Below the pieces are notes generated by a model. It was not told where the DNA came from and ran no database searches. It saw nothing but the letters and a program-made list of their open reading frames with translations. A stretch of 64,000 bases of DNA from Bacillota bacterium (lineage in GTDB: Bacteria; Bacillota; Clostridia; Acetivibrionales; DSM-1351), in contig JAEZRV010000080.1 in the NCBI GenBank assembly GCA_023444055.1, forward strand, positions 8,438 to 72,437, in the 5' to 3' direction. Shown here one piece after another: positions 27,041 to 34,583 of this stretch; the first letter of the stretch is position 1; every line of letters begins with the position of its first letter. The translations under genes and the position numbers were made by a program.

Positions 27041-27925
27041 TTATTTTAAAGCTGAGGCTCCGCCTACAATCTCTGATATTTCTTGAGTAATAGCAGCCTG
27101 TCTTGCTCTATTATAATATAAATTTAATTTCTGCAACATTTCATCCGCATTTTTAGTTGCATTGTCCATCGCAGTCATACGTGCATTCTGCTCACTTGTA
27201 AAAGCTTCAACAAAAGCACCATACATAATTCCCTTTATATATTTGGGAATCAGAACATCTAAAACATCAGATGGTGACGGCTCATACTCAACCTTTTCAT
27301 CAATTTTGATTTCAATGTCTTTAATTTCTTCACGCAAAGCACCTATTTCAATAGGTAATAACTGTAATGCCTTTGGCTGAAGTGTTATCGCAGACACCAT
27401 CTCGGTAAATATTATATGAACTTCATCAACTTCCTGCTTGTTGTACATATCAAGTATAATATCTGCAATTTCTCTCGCCCTATACACTGTAGGATTTTGT
27501 ACTGCATAATCAAATTGTGTATGGACATTATAGTTTTTTCTAACAAAATAAGCTCTGCCTGAAATGCCGGCCACTAGAAGCACTGCATTATCTTTATCCT
27601 TGCCTATAGCCTTTTCTGCTAGTTTTATAATATTGCTATTATAACCACCTGCAAGACCTTTATCGCCAGATAAGATTATATAGGCTTTCTTTTTCCCTTC
27701 TTTTTTATTTCTTAAATCAAAGAATTTACTTTCAACATCTCCACTATGTTCAAGAATGTCTGCAATAGTTTCTTTAACTTTATTAAAATACGGAAGGGTC
27801 TCTTCTAGTTGTACTCTTGCCTTTTTCAGTTTTGACGTTGATATCAGCTTCATGGCTTTTGTAATTTGTCGCATCTGGTTTATACTTTTTATATGCGATT
27901 TAATCTCACGCATATTGTTTGCCAT
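27041..27925 (-). CDS. atpG: ATP synthase F1 gamma subunit
   Basis: A 294-residue rotor shaft subunit with the N-terminal coiled-coil helix (MREIKSHIKSINQMRQITKAM) and the conserved C-terminal helix (NARMTAMDNATKNADEM, RQAAITQEISEIVGGA). The ATG at 27925 (MANNMREIK) is chosen: GGCGGG sits 7 bases upstream, and the frame upstream is not family-like. The gap to atpA is unusually long (267 bases) and holds a strong hairpin. Confidence 0.96.
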   Translation of the reverse strand: MANNMREIKSHIKSINQMRQITKAMKLISTSKLKKARVQLEETLPYFNKVKETIADILEHSGDVESKFFDLRNKKEGKKKAYIILSGDKGLAGGYNSNIIKLAEKAIGKDKDNAVLLVAGISGRAYFVRKNYNVHTQFDYAVQNPTVYRAREIADIILDMYNKQEVDEVHIIFTEMVSAITLQPKALQLLPIEIGALREEIKDIEIKIDEKVEYEPSPSDVLDVLIPKYIKGIMYGAFVEAFTSEQNARMTAMDNATKNADEMLQKLNLYYNRARQAAITQEISEIVGGASALK

Positions 27926-27993
27926 ATGATAACCCGCCTTTTCCGCCGCACAGCCACGACAATAATTTGTAATCAAACGCTTAAATGCTGTAT

Positions 27994-28032
27994 AAAAACA
28001 ATACAGGCTTATAACAAGCCAGCATTGTTTTT
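27994..28032 (-). terminator. Terminator-like hairpin inside the atp operon (atpA-atpG gap)
   Basis: AAAAACAATACAGGCTT (27994-28010) pairs with AAGCCAGCATTGTTTTT (28016-28032), 15 of 17, with a 5-base loop, and the minus-strand 3' side ends in TTGTTTTTA. It would act as a partial terminator or an mRNA 3'-end protector between alpha and gamma. Confidence 0.7.
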
Positions 28033-28192
28033 TAATAATGATAAGAACTAATACTTCTATATTATAGTAAGAGAATACACTCTCAAAAATAGCTTTTACA
28101 AAAGTAATTACATTTAATACTCTTCACCTTTTAGGCGTTTTATACTTGAATTATATAAGTTAGCACACATAGCCAGCCTATATAGTATCTAC

Positions 28193-29701
28193 TTAAACAA
28201 ATTGAGCCTTAAATTCTTCTACAGCAGTCTTTAATAATTTCATATTTTGGTCATCAATACTTCCAGTTTGTGCTATGCCTGTTAGTATTTTAGGATACTT
28301 ATCTTTAACAAATTCTATCAACTCTTTATTAAACTTACTAACCTTATTAACTGGCAAATCCATAAGATATTTATTTGTAGCACTGTAGAGAATTATAACC
28401 TGTTCCTCTACTGGAAGTGTCATATATTGCGGCTGTTTTAAAGTTTCAAACAATCTTTCACCCTGGAATAGCTTATCCCTGGTCTGTTTATCCAAGTCTG
28501 AACCAAACTGCGCAAATGCTTCTAACTCTCTATATTGTGCCAAATTTATTCTGAGCGGACCTGCAATCTTCTTCATAGCCTTTATCTGAGCAGCTCCTCC
28601 AACCCTTGATACTGATAGTCCAACATTAACAGCAGGTCTTTGTCCTGCATTGAACAACTCTGATTCCAAATAAATCTGGCCATCAGTAATCGAAATTACA
28701 TTTGTAGGAATATAAGCTGAAACGTCTCCGGCCAAGGTTTCAATTATTGGCAGTGCAGTAATTGATCCTCCACCCATTTCGTCACTAATCTTTGCAGCCC
28801 TCTCTAATAGTCTTGAGTGTAAATAGAAAACATCTCCTGGATACGCTTCTCTTCCAGGTGGTCTCTTAAGCAACAAGGACATTGCTCTGTATGCAACTGC
28901 ATGCTTAGACAAATCATCATAAATAATTAAAACATCTTTATGGTTTCTATACATGAAATCTTCAGCAATAGCACAACCTGCATATGGTGCTAGGTATTGT
29001 ATAGAAGCAGTATCACTTGCAGTTGAAGAAACTACAATTGAGTACTCCATTGCTCCAAATTTTTGAAGCTTTTCAACAATACCTGTTACAGTAGATGCTT
29101 TTTGTCCAATAGCAACATATATACAAATAACATCTTTACCTTTTTGATTAATAATGGTATCTATTGCAATTGCAGTCTTACCTGTCTGCCTGTCACCTAT
29201 TATTAGCTCTCTCTGTCCTCTTCCAATAGGAATTAATGCATCAATTGCCATTATACCTGTCTGCAATGGCGTATCTACACTTTTCCTATCAACAACACCT
29301 GGTGCTAAAAATTCTACTGGACGATAAGTGTCAGTATTAATCTCACCTTTACCGTCTAACGCCTTGCCTAATGGACTAACAACTCTTCCTATAAGATTAT
29401 TTCCAACTGGTATTTGAACGGTTTTCCCTGTTCTTTTTACAGTTGTGCCTTCCTTAATCTGTCTGTCATCTCCTAAAATAACGCATCCAACGCTATCCTC
29501 ATCAAGATTCTGAGCCATTCCGTATACGTTATTTTCGAACTGTAACAGCTCTCCAGACATACATGATTGAAGTCCATAAATGGATGCAATACCATCGCCT
29601 GCCTGAAGTACATATCCTACATCATCAGTTTTTACAGCAGCACCGTAGTTTTCTATCTGCTGCTTAATAATTGCGCTAATTTCATCTGGTCTAAGACTCA
29701 T
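28193..29701 (-). CDS. atpA: ATP synthase F1 alpha subunit
   Basis: A 502-residue regulatory nucleotide-binding subunit. P-loop GDRQTGKT (about 169-176), the conserved arginine finger region SVSRVGGAAQIKAMK and C-terminal helices are present. ATG 29701 (MSLRPDEIS) is chosen over an in-frame GTG at 29710 because GGGG lies 8 bases upstream of the ATG. Follows atpH by 30 bases. Confidence 0.97.
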   Translation of the reverse strand: MSLRPDEISAIIKQQIENYGAAVKTDDVGYVLQAGDGIASIYGLQSCMSGELLQFENNVYGMAQNLDEDSVGCVILGDDRQIKEGTTVKRTGKTVQIPVGNNLIGRVVSPLGKALDGKGEINTDTYRPVEFLAPGVVDRKSVDTPLQTGIMAIDALIPIGRGQRELIIGDRQTGKTAIAIDTIINQKGKDVICIYVAIGQKASTVTGIVEKLQKFGAMEYSIVVSSTASDTASIQYLAPYAGCAIAEDFMYRNHKDVLIIYDDLSKHAVAYRAMSLLLKRPPGREAYPGDVFYLHSRLLERAAKISDEMGGGSITALPIIETLAGDVSAYIPTNVISITDGQIYLESELFNAGQRPAVNVGLSVSRVGGAAQIKAMKKIAGPLRINLAQYRELEAFAQFGSDLDKQTRDKLFQGERLFETLKQPQYMTLPVEEQVIILYSATNKYLMDLPVNKVSKFNKELIEFVKDKYPKILTGIAQTGSIDDQNMKLLKTAVEEFKAQFV

Positions 29702-29731
29702 GTTTCTCACCCCATACTCTGCAACTGATTA

Positions 29732-30259
29732 TTATATGCTAACCAGTTCAGTTAATGATTCTATTCTACCTTTAATGCTTCCATCATAAATCTTGTCTCC
29801 AATAATTACCTTTATACCACCAATTATTGAAGCATCTATCATTTCTTCTGATTTAACTGCTACAGCATTATATTTATTTCTAAATTTCTCTTTAATACTT
29901 AAGAGTTGTTGCTCAGTTAACGGCTCTGATGTAATAATCTTCATATCCAAAACACTTAATTTTTCGTTTACCAAGCGTACAAATTGTTTATAAATTTCAG
30001 GCAACCCTTTTAAACGTTGCTTGTCAATAAGTAGCAGTAAGAAGTTAAGCATATTTTTACTAAGCTTATCGGTAAAAACATTTTTGATTACAGCTTGTTT
30101 TTTATCTGCTTTTATTGTTGGGTCTACTAAAAAGCTTCTAAACGCTTTGTCTGAATTATAAATAGCAACTAATTCTTCCAGTTCCTGACGGACGACTTCA
30201 ATGTTGTCTCGCGACAGTTCCATTAATGCTTGAGCATATCTGTTTTCAACAAGTGACAT
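29732..30259 (-). CDS. atpH: ATP synthase F1 delta subunit
   Basis: A 175-residue peripheral-stalk subunit (VENRYAQALMELS at the N-terminus; GGIKVIIGDKIYDGSIKGRI near the C-terminus, the conserved OSCP signature). The ATG at 30259 overlaps the atpF stop by one base (TGATG), so translation is coupled. Confidence 0.96.
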   Translation of the reverse strand: MSLVENRYAQALMELSRDNIEVVRQELEELVAIYNSDKAFRSFLVDPTIKADKKQAVIKNVFTDKLSKNMLNFLLLLIDKQRLKGLPEIYKQFVRLVNEKLSVLDMKIITSEPLTEQQLLSIKEKFRNKYNAVAVKSEEMIDASIIGGIKVIIGDKIYDGSIKGRIESLTELVSI

Positions 30260-30744
30260 CAAATAGCACCTGCCTCGTCTATAAATTTATCTACCATTGC
30301 TTTATTAGCATCGGTATCCATATTAGTTTGAACTAGCTTTGTTGCTGCTGCAATTGCAAGAACTGCAATCTGTTGTTTTGTCTGTTTAAGCATTTCAGCT
30401 CTTTCACGTTCAACATCTTCATGCCCCTTTTGAACAATTGCAAGTGCATCCTTTTTAGCATTTGCTACTATATCATCATACTCTCGTGCTGCTTTTACTC
30501 TGGCTTCATTTAGCAATTTGTCACTATCTAATTTTATACTTTTTATCTGCTCATCGTACTTTTTGCGTGCATCAGCTGCTTCGAGCTTCGCATTTTCAGC
30601 ATCCTTTAACCCCTGCTCTATGGAGCTTTTTCTATCTTCCATAAGTTTTGTAATAGGATGAAAAAGGAATTTCTTCATACCTAAGTATAATAGTATTAAG
30701 TTTATAGCAACAAATACAAATGTATACCCATCAGGTGCTAACAT
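30259..30744 (-). CDS. atpF: ATP synthase Fo b subunit
   Basis: A 161-residue peripheral stalk protein with one N-terminal TM helix (FVFVAINLILLYLGMKKFLF) and a long charged coiled coil (EDRKSSIEQGLKDAENAKLEA). AAAGGGGATG precedes the ATG. It follows atpE after a 197-base gap that holds a perfect 14-bp hairpin. Confidence 0.96.
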   Translation of the reverse strand: MLAPDGYTFVFVAINLILLYLGMKKFLFHPITKLMEDRKSSIEQGLKDAENAKLEAADARKKYDEQIKSIKLDSDKLLNEARVKAAREYDDIVANAKKDALAIVQKGHEDVERERAEMLKQTKQQIAVLAIAAATKLVQTNMDTDANKAMVDKFIDEAGAI

Positions 30745-30856
30745 ATACTCACATCCCCTTTATCGCCCGTTTTCTATCTAATTTAGATAGATATTAAATA
30801 TATATAATAGGCTTACTTAAAATCCTATACTTATATCACCATTCTAATTACTACTA

Positions 30857-30898
30857 CATATCTGTGAAAGATATTAAATAATAGCTTTCACAGATATG
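30857..30898. repeat. Perfect 14-bp hairpin between atpE and atpF
   Basis: CATATCTGTGAAAG (30857-30870) is perfectly inverted at 30885-30898 with a 14-base loop. There is no U tract, so it is probably an mRNA-stabilising or processing hairpin 3' of atpE, whose product is needed in many copies per enzyme. Confidence 0.8.
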
Positions 30899-30941
30899 CC
30901 TAAATACTAAAAACATACTGCTATTCTCAAAAATTTATTAA

Positions 30942-31172
30942 TTACATTTTTAAGAAAACAAGTACCAATGCTACTACCAAACCATAAATTGCAGTTGCTT
31001 CTGCAAGAGCTGCACCTAGAAGTAGAGATGTTCTAATTGAACCTGCTGCCTCTGGTTGTCTAGCGATTCCTTCAACAGCTTTACCTGTTGCGATACCTAT
31101 ACCAACACCTGCTCCAACACCAGTAAATGCGGCTATTGCAGCTGCTATTGCTATTATACCTGTTCCTGTCAT
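30942..31172 (-). CDS. atpE: ATP synthase Fo c subunit (proton type)
   Basis: A 76-residue hairpin of two TM helices with the loop ARQPEA. The ion-binding Glu is in LAEATAIYG. The Gln of the GVGQG motif and the Ser after the Glu that bind sodium in Ilyobacter-type c subunits are Ile (GVGIG) and Ala here, so proton coupling is expected. Confidence 0.97.
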   Translation of the reverse strand: MTGTGIIAIAAAIAAFTGVGAGVGIGIATGKAVEGIARQPEAAGSIRTSLLLGAALAEATAIYGLVVALVLVFLKM

Positions 31173-31184
31173 AATTTCACCCCC

Positions 31185-31892
31185 TTATTCTAATGCTTCA
31201 GAAATATATATTGAAGTCAATAACATAAACACATATGCTTGAAGAATTCCATCAAACAAATCAAAATAAAGACTTAATACTGCTGGTGCAAATATTGGCA
31301 ATGCCATATAAATAAGCTCCATAACTATAAACGCACCTAATATATTACCAAAAAGACGTAATGCCAGAGACGTTGGCTTTATTACATAGTCAAGTATGTT
31401 AAATGGAAGCATTATTGGTGTTGGCTGTGCGAAGCTTTTTATCCAGCCGCCTACTCCCTTATATCTTATTCCTGCAAAAATAACTACACAAATTGACATA
31501 ACAGCAAAGCATACAGTAACATTTATATTTCTTGTTGGGGGTCTTAATTTAAAGCCTTCTTCTGCTCCAGGAATAATATTAAATATTGAAACTGTATTTG
31601 CAAAAACCAGGAATAATACAACAGTACCAAGATATGGTGCAAACGCCTTCCAGTGATGTGGAATTGCATCCTTTACCATATTATTGATAAGCTCTACAAT
31701 TAGTTCTGCAATATTTTGTCTCTTATTGGGAACTATAGAAAGTTTGCGTGTAAGAAAAATAGCAAGAATAATCATTATCGCCATTATAATCCACATAGTT
31801 ACTACAAGATCAGTTACAGGTATTTCAAACCCGAATAGATTCATTACGAATGCAATCTGTGGTTCCATTGCATGAGCTAGTTTTTCACCCAT
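31185..31892 (-). CDS. atpB: ATP synthase Fo a subunit
   Basis: A 235-residue multi-TM channel subunit with the essential Arg in SLALRLFGNILGAF. Its ATG overlaps the stop of the AtpI-like gene upstream by one base, and atpE follows after 12 bases. Confidence 0.97.
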   Translation of the reverse strand: MGEKLAHAMEPQIAFVMNLFGFEIPVTDLVVTMWIIMAIMIILAIFLTRKLSIVPNKRQNIAELIVELINNMVKDAIPHHWKAFAPYLGTVVLFLVFANTVSIFNIIPGAEEGFKLRPPTRNINVTVCFAVMSICVVIFAGIRYKGVGGWIKSFAQPTPIMLPFNILDYVIKPTSLALRLFGNILGAFIVMELIYMALPIFAPAVLSLYFDLFDGILQAYVFMLLTSIYISEALE

Positions 31893-32296
31893 TATATCAC
31901 CTTCTCTCCAAATCCATTTTTTGTAATGCCTAACGCTTCTGTAATGCCATTAAAAATAGTAATTATTACTATCGAAAGCGATCCGATCAATGCAGCAATA
32001 AATGTATAAACACCAAAATTTAAAGCTAATATGACCGTTATCCCAATTACAAACAAACCAAAAATATATATTATTAGGATTGCAATAATTGTAATTTTTT
32101 TCCTCTTGCTACCATTATTTTCTCGATAATTTATCATCGACTCAAGTAGCCAAAATCTTAATAGTGAAAATATAACACTTAATGTCAAAGCAACTATCAT
32201 AGGTATTCTTTGATATTTACAAAAAAAGCATACAATAACAATTATAAAATATAATATACCCACTCTTTTAATAAAAAATTTCAAAATATTACTCAT
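31892..32296 (-). CDS. atpI: AtpI-like membrane protein, first gene of atp operon
   Basis: A 134-residue protein with about four TM helices (VGILYFIIVIVCFF, IPMIVALTLSVIFSLLRFWLL, ITIIAILIIYIFGLFVIGI, FIAALIGSLSIVIITIF). AtpI is poorly conserved in sequence; identification rests on position before atpB, size and topology. AtpI helps c-ring assembly in other bacteria. Confidence 0.75.
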   Translation of the reverse strand: MSNILKFFIKRVGILYFIIVIVCFFCKYQRIPMIVALTLSVIFSLLRFWLLESMINYRENNGSKRKKITIIAILIIYIFGLFVIGITVILALNFGVYTFIAALIGSLSIVIITIFNGITEALGITKNGFGEKVI

Positions 32297-32614
32297 ATTA
32301 TTTTAATTCACTTTTCTCAATAAAAAATAGTTAAGTTTTATGTTTAATATTACGATATCTATTTAGGTCATTTTTACAAATACATTGTCAGCATTTCTTT
32401 AAATTATTTTTAATAATAGCATATTGAATTTGCTAAAGCAATATCATTTGTAAAAACATTAGCCTAATATTCGACAATTTCAATTATTTTTCGACAAGTA
32501 ATTGGTGTTTTTTGTCAATATTATTAGTTTTTTTATTGCAATATACACAGGGATTTTAGCACTTTTATTATGTAATGTGTACAAAAGAATTCAACCTTTC
32601 AGGAGTGGTAACTT
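32297..32614. promoter_or_regulatory. Divergent promoter region, atp operon versus motAB
   Basis: 318 bases, strongly AT-rich, without a gene. It must carry the minus-strand promoter for the atp operon and the plus-strand promoter for motAB. TTCGACAA occurs twice (near 32471 and 32490). No clear sigma-28 flagellar promoter was seen for motA. Confidence 0.5.
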
Positions 32615-33427
32615 ATGGATATTACAAGTATTATTGGTTTGATTGTTGGCTTTGGTGGAGTTTTGTTAGGATATTTAGAAGAAGGGCATTTCGATTTTTC
32701 TACTCTTACAAAATTAATAAACCCGGCAGCTTTTTTCATTGTATTCGGCGGAGGTTTTGGTGCAACTCTTTTAGCCTTTCCTTTAACTGAGTGGAAAAAG
32801 TTTATATCTACATTAAGTATGATATTTACCCAAAAAGAATACAACGAAATAGATATAATCAACGAGTTGGCAGATCTTTCAGAAAAAGCCAGAAAGGATG
32901 GCTTACTAAGTCTAGAGCAAGACGCACAGACTAATAAAAATGACTTAATAAGAAAAGGGTTAGCATTAGTTGTCGATGGTATTGAAACTGAAGTTATTAA
33001 AGATATTTTAGCAAGAGAAACTGCTCTACAAGAAGAAATCTATGAATCCGGAGCTAAGATTTTCGAAGCAATGGGTGGAACTTGGCCTGCCATGGGTGTT
33101 TGTGGAACTGTTATGGGTATGTTAAATATCTTGAGGGATCTAAGTGACCCGTTAGCTCTTGGTCCAAAAATAGCAGGTGCATTTATTGCTACATTCTATG
33201 GTATATCTTTTGCAAATCTTGCCTGGTTACCATTTGGTAATAAAATTAAAGTAAAAGCACAACGTGAGACCATGATCAATGAAATAATTATTGAAGGTCT
33301 TCTGTCAATACAAGCCGGTGAAAATCCACGTATTATTAAAGAGAAGTTAAACTTAAATCTCATGGAAAAATTAAATGGAAGAAAGAAGAAAGGCGAAGCT
33401 ACTGCTGAAGAAGGAGTTGAAGCATAG
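32615..33427 (+). CDS. motA: Flagellar motor stator protein MotA
   Basis: A 270-residue stator subunit with four TM helices (SIIGLIVGFGGVLLGYL; FIVFGGGFGATLLAFP; MGVCGTVMGMLNIL; AGAFIATFYGISFANLAWLPFG) and a cytoplasmic loop of about 110 residues that meets FliG. Followed directly by motB. The pair stands alone between housekeeping genes, away from any flagellar cluster visible here. Confidence 0.95.
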   Translation: MDITSIIGLIVGFGGVLLGYLEEGHFDFSTLTKLINPAAFFIVFGGGFGATLLAFPLTEWKKFISTLSMIFTQKEYNEIDIINELADLSEKARKDGLLSLEQDAQTNKNDLIRKGLALVVDGIETEVIKDILARETALQEEIYESGAKIFEAMGGTWPAMGVCGTVMGMLNILRDLSDPLALGPKIAGAFIATFYGISFANLAWLPFGNKIKVKAQRETMINEIIIEGLLSIQAGENPRIIKEKLNLNLMEKLNGRKKKGEATAEEGVEA

Positions 33428-33429
33428 AC

Positions 33430-34224
33430 ATGGCAAAAAACAAGGTAGTAAAAGATAACACTGAACGTTATCTTTTGACATATGCTGATTTAATGAATCT
33501 ACTACTTATACTTTTTATTATCTTATTTGCTTATAGTCAGGTTGATACTCAGAAGTTTCAACAACTCTCACAATCTTTGGGTGCAGCATTTGGCAATGGT
33601 TCACCGCCATCTACTGTTTCAGGAGGTGCATCAGGGAATTCACTTATAAATTTCCCTGCAACTATGCCATCACCTGTAATACCTTCAAACATGGAGGATA
33701 ACCAATATAACGCAGCAGAAGATGCAATTTCTGGAATAATAAAGAAGGATGGTATGGCAGGCGATGTAAGTGTACATATGACAGAACGAGGTATTGTTAT
33801 GTCAATTGATGCAACCTTCGCTTTTAAATCTGGAAGTGCCGAACTTGAGAAAGATGCTAAAGAAAAGATACTTTCTATAGGCAAAACCATCTTAAGTAAA
33901 ATGCCAAATAAGCATGTCCGTATTGAAGGGCATACAGACAATATACCAATAAATAGTACTAAATTCCCATCTAACTGGGAATTATCAAGTAGTAGAGCAA
34001 TAAATGTCCTAAAATTATTAGTAAATGAAGCAGGTCTTAATCCTAAACTAGTATCTCCTGTTGGCTATGCAGATACTATGTCTATAGCTCCCAACGATTC
34101 TGATGCGAACAGGGCAAAAAACAGAAGAGTTGATATAGTTATTTTGAGAGACTCATTTAGTACAGGTGAAGCTAGTACAGATAATACTAATAATACAAAG
34201 ACTACAGATAATGTTTCTAAATAA
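33430..34224 (+). CDS. motB: Flagellar motor stator protein MotB
   Basis: A 264-residue stator subunit. Single TM helix with the ion-binding Asp in LLTYADLMNLLLILFIILF, a Ser/Pro/Gly-rich plug and linker, then an OmpA-like peptidoglycan-binding domain (about 115-245; IEGHTDNIPIN, NWELSSSRAINV, NRAKNRRVDIVIL). Starts 2 bases after the motA stop. Confidence 0.95.
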   Translation: MAKNKVVKDNTERYLLTYADLMNLLLILFIILFAYSQVDTQKFQQLSQSLGAAFGNGSPPSTVSGGASGNSLINFPATMPSPVIPSNMEDNQYNAAEDAISGIIKKDGMAGDVSVHMTERGIVMSIDATFAFKSGSAELEKDAKEKILSIGKTILSKMPNKHVRIEGHTDNIPINSTKFPSNWELSSSRAINVLKLLVNEAGLNPKLVSPVGYADTMSIAPNDSDANRAKNRRVDIVILRDSFSTGEASTDNTNNTKTTDNVSK

Positions 34225-34237
34225 TAAGTTCAAATTA

Positions 34238-34320
34238 ACAAAGTCCATTTACAAAGTTAAAATGGACTTTGTAAAAAATTAAAGAATACTTAAAGCTCGA
34301 CTTATGTCGAGCTTTTTTGT
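34238..34320 (+). terminator. Double hairpin terminator after motB
   Basis: A 13-bp perfect stem (34238-34250 with 34260-34272) is followed by a second perfect stem AAAGCTCGAC-TTAT-GTCGAGCTTT (34292-34315) with a T run. The second is a classic intrinsic terminator. Beyond it, to 34583, only the hairpin at 34456-34495 was seen. Confidence 0.88.
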
Positions 34321-34455
34321 TTTGTTTTATATCATCTATTTTGGGTTATAATGTTTATCACAATGTCATACCAATATTTGTTGATTTCTTTTTAGACTAT
34401 CGGATAAATAGACCGCTGTATGCTGCAGAATATTTTTCTATTTTTAATACAAAGA

Positions 34456-34495
34456 AGTGTTGAAAACTATTTTCTTAAAGTAGTTTTTCAACACT
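34456..34495. terminator. Hairpin downstream of tagO-mnaA
   Basis: AGTGTTGAAAACTA and TAGTTTTTCAACACT pair with one bulge. Located about 90 bases beyond the stop of the minus-strand fusion gene; the U tract is weak (CTTCTTTGT), so the call is moderate. Confidence 0.5.
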
Positions 34496-34583
34496 CCCTT
34501 GTTAATTTATAAATGAAAGAGACTTAGCAAACGACATTTCCAATAGTATTATTTTGGTCTAGTTATACATTTAACTATTGTTT

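Noticed and set aside
27977..28192. A separate small gene between atpA and atpG
   Set aside because: No ORF with a ribosome site on the minus strand; only the hairpin and AT-rich DNA are visible.
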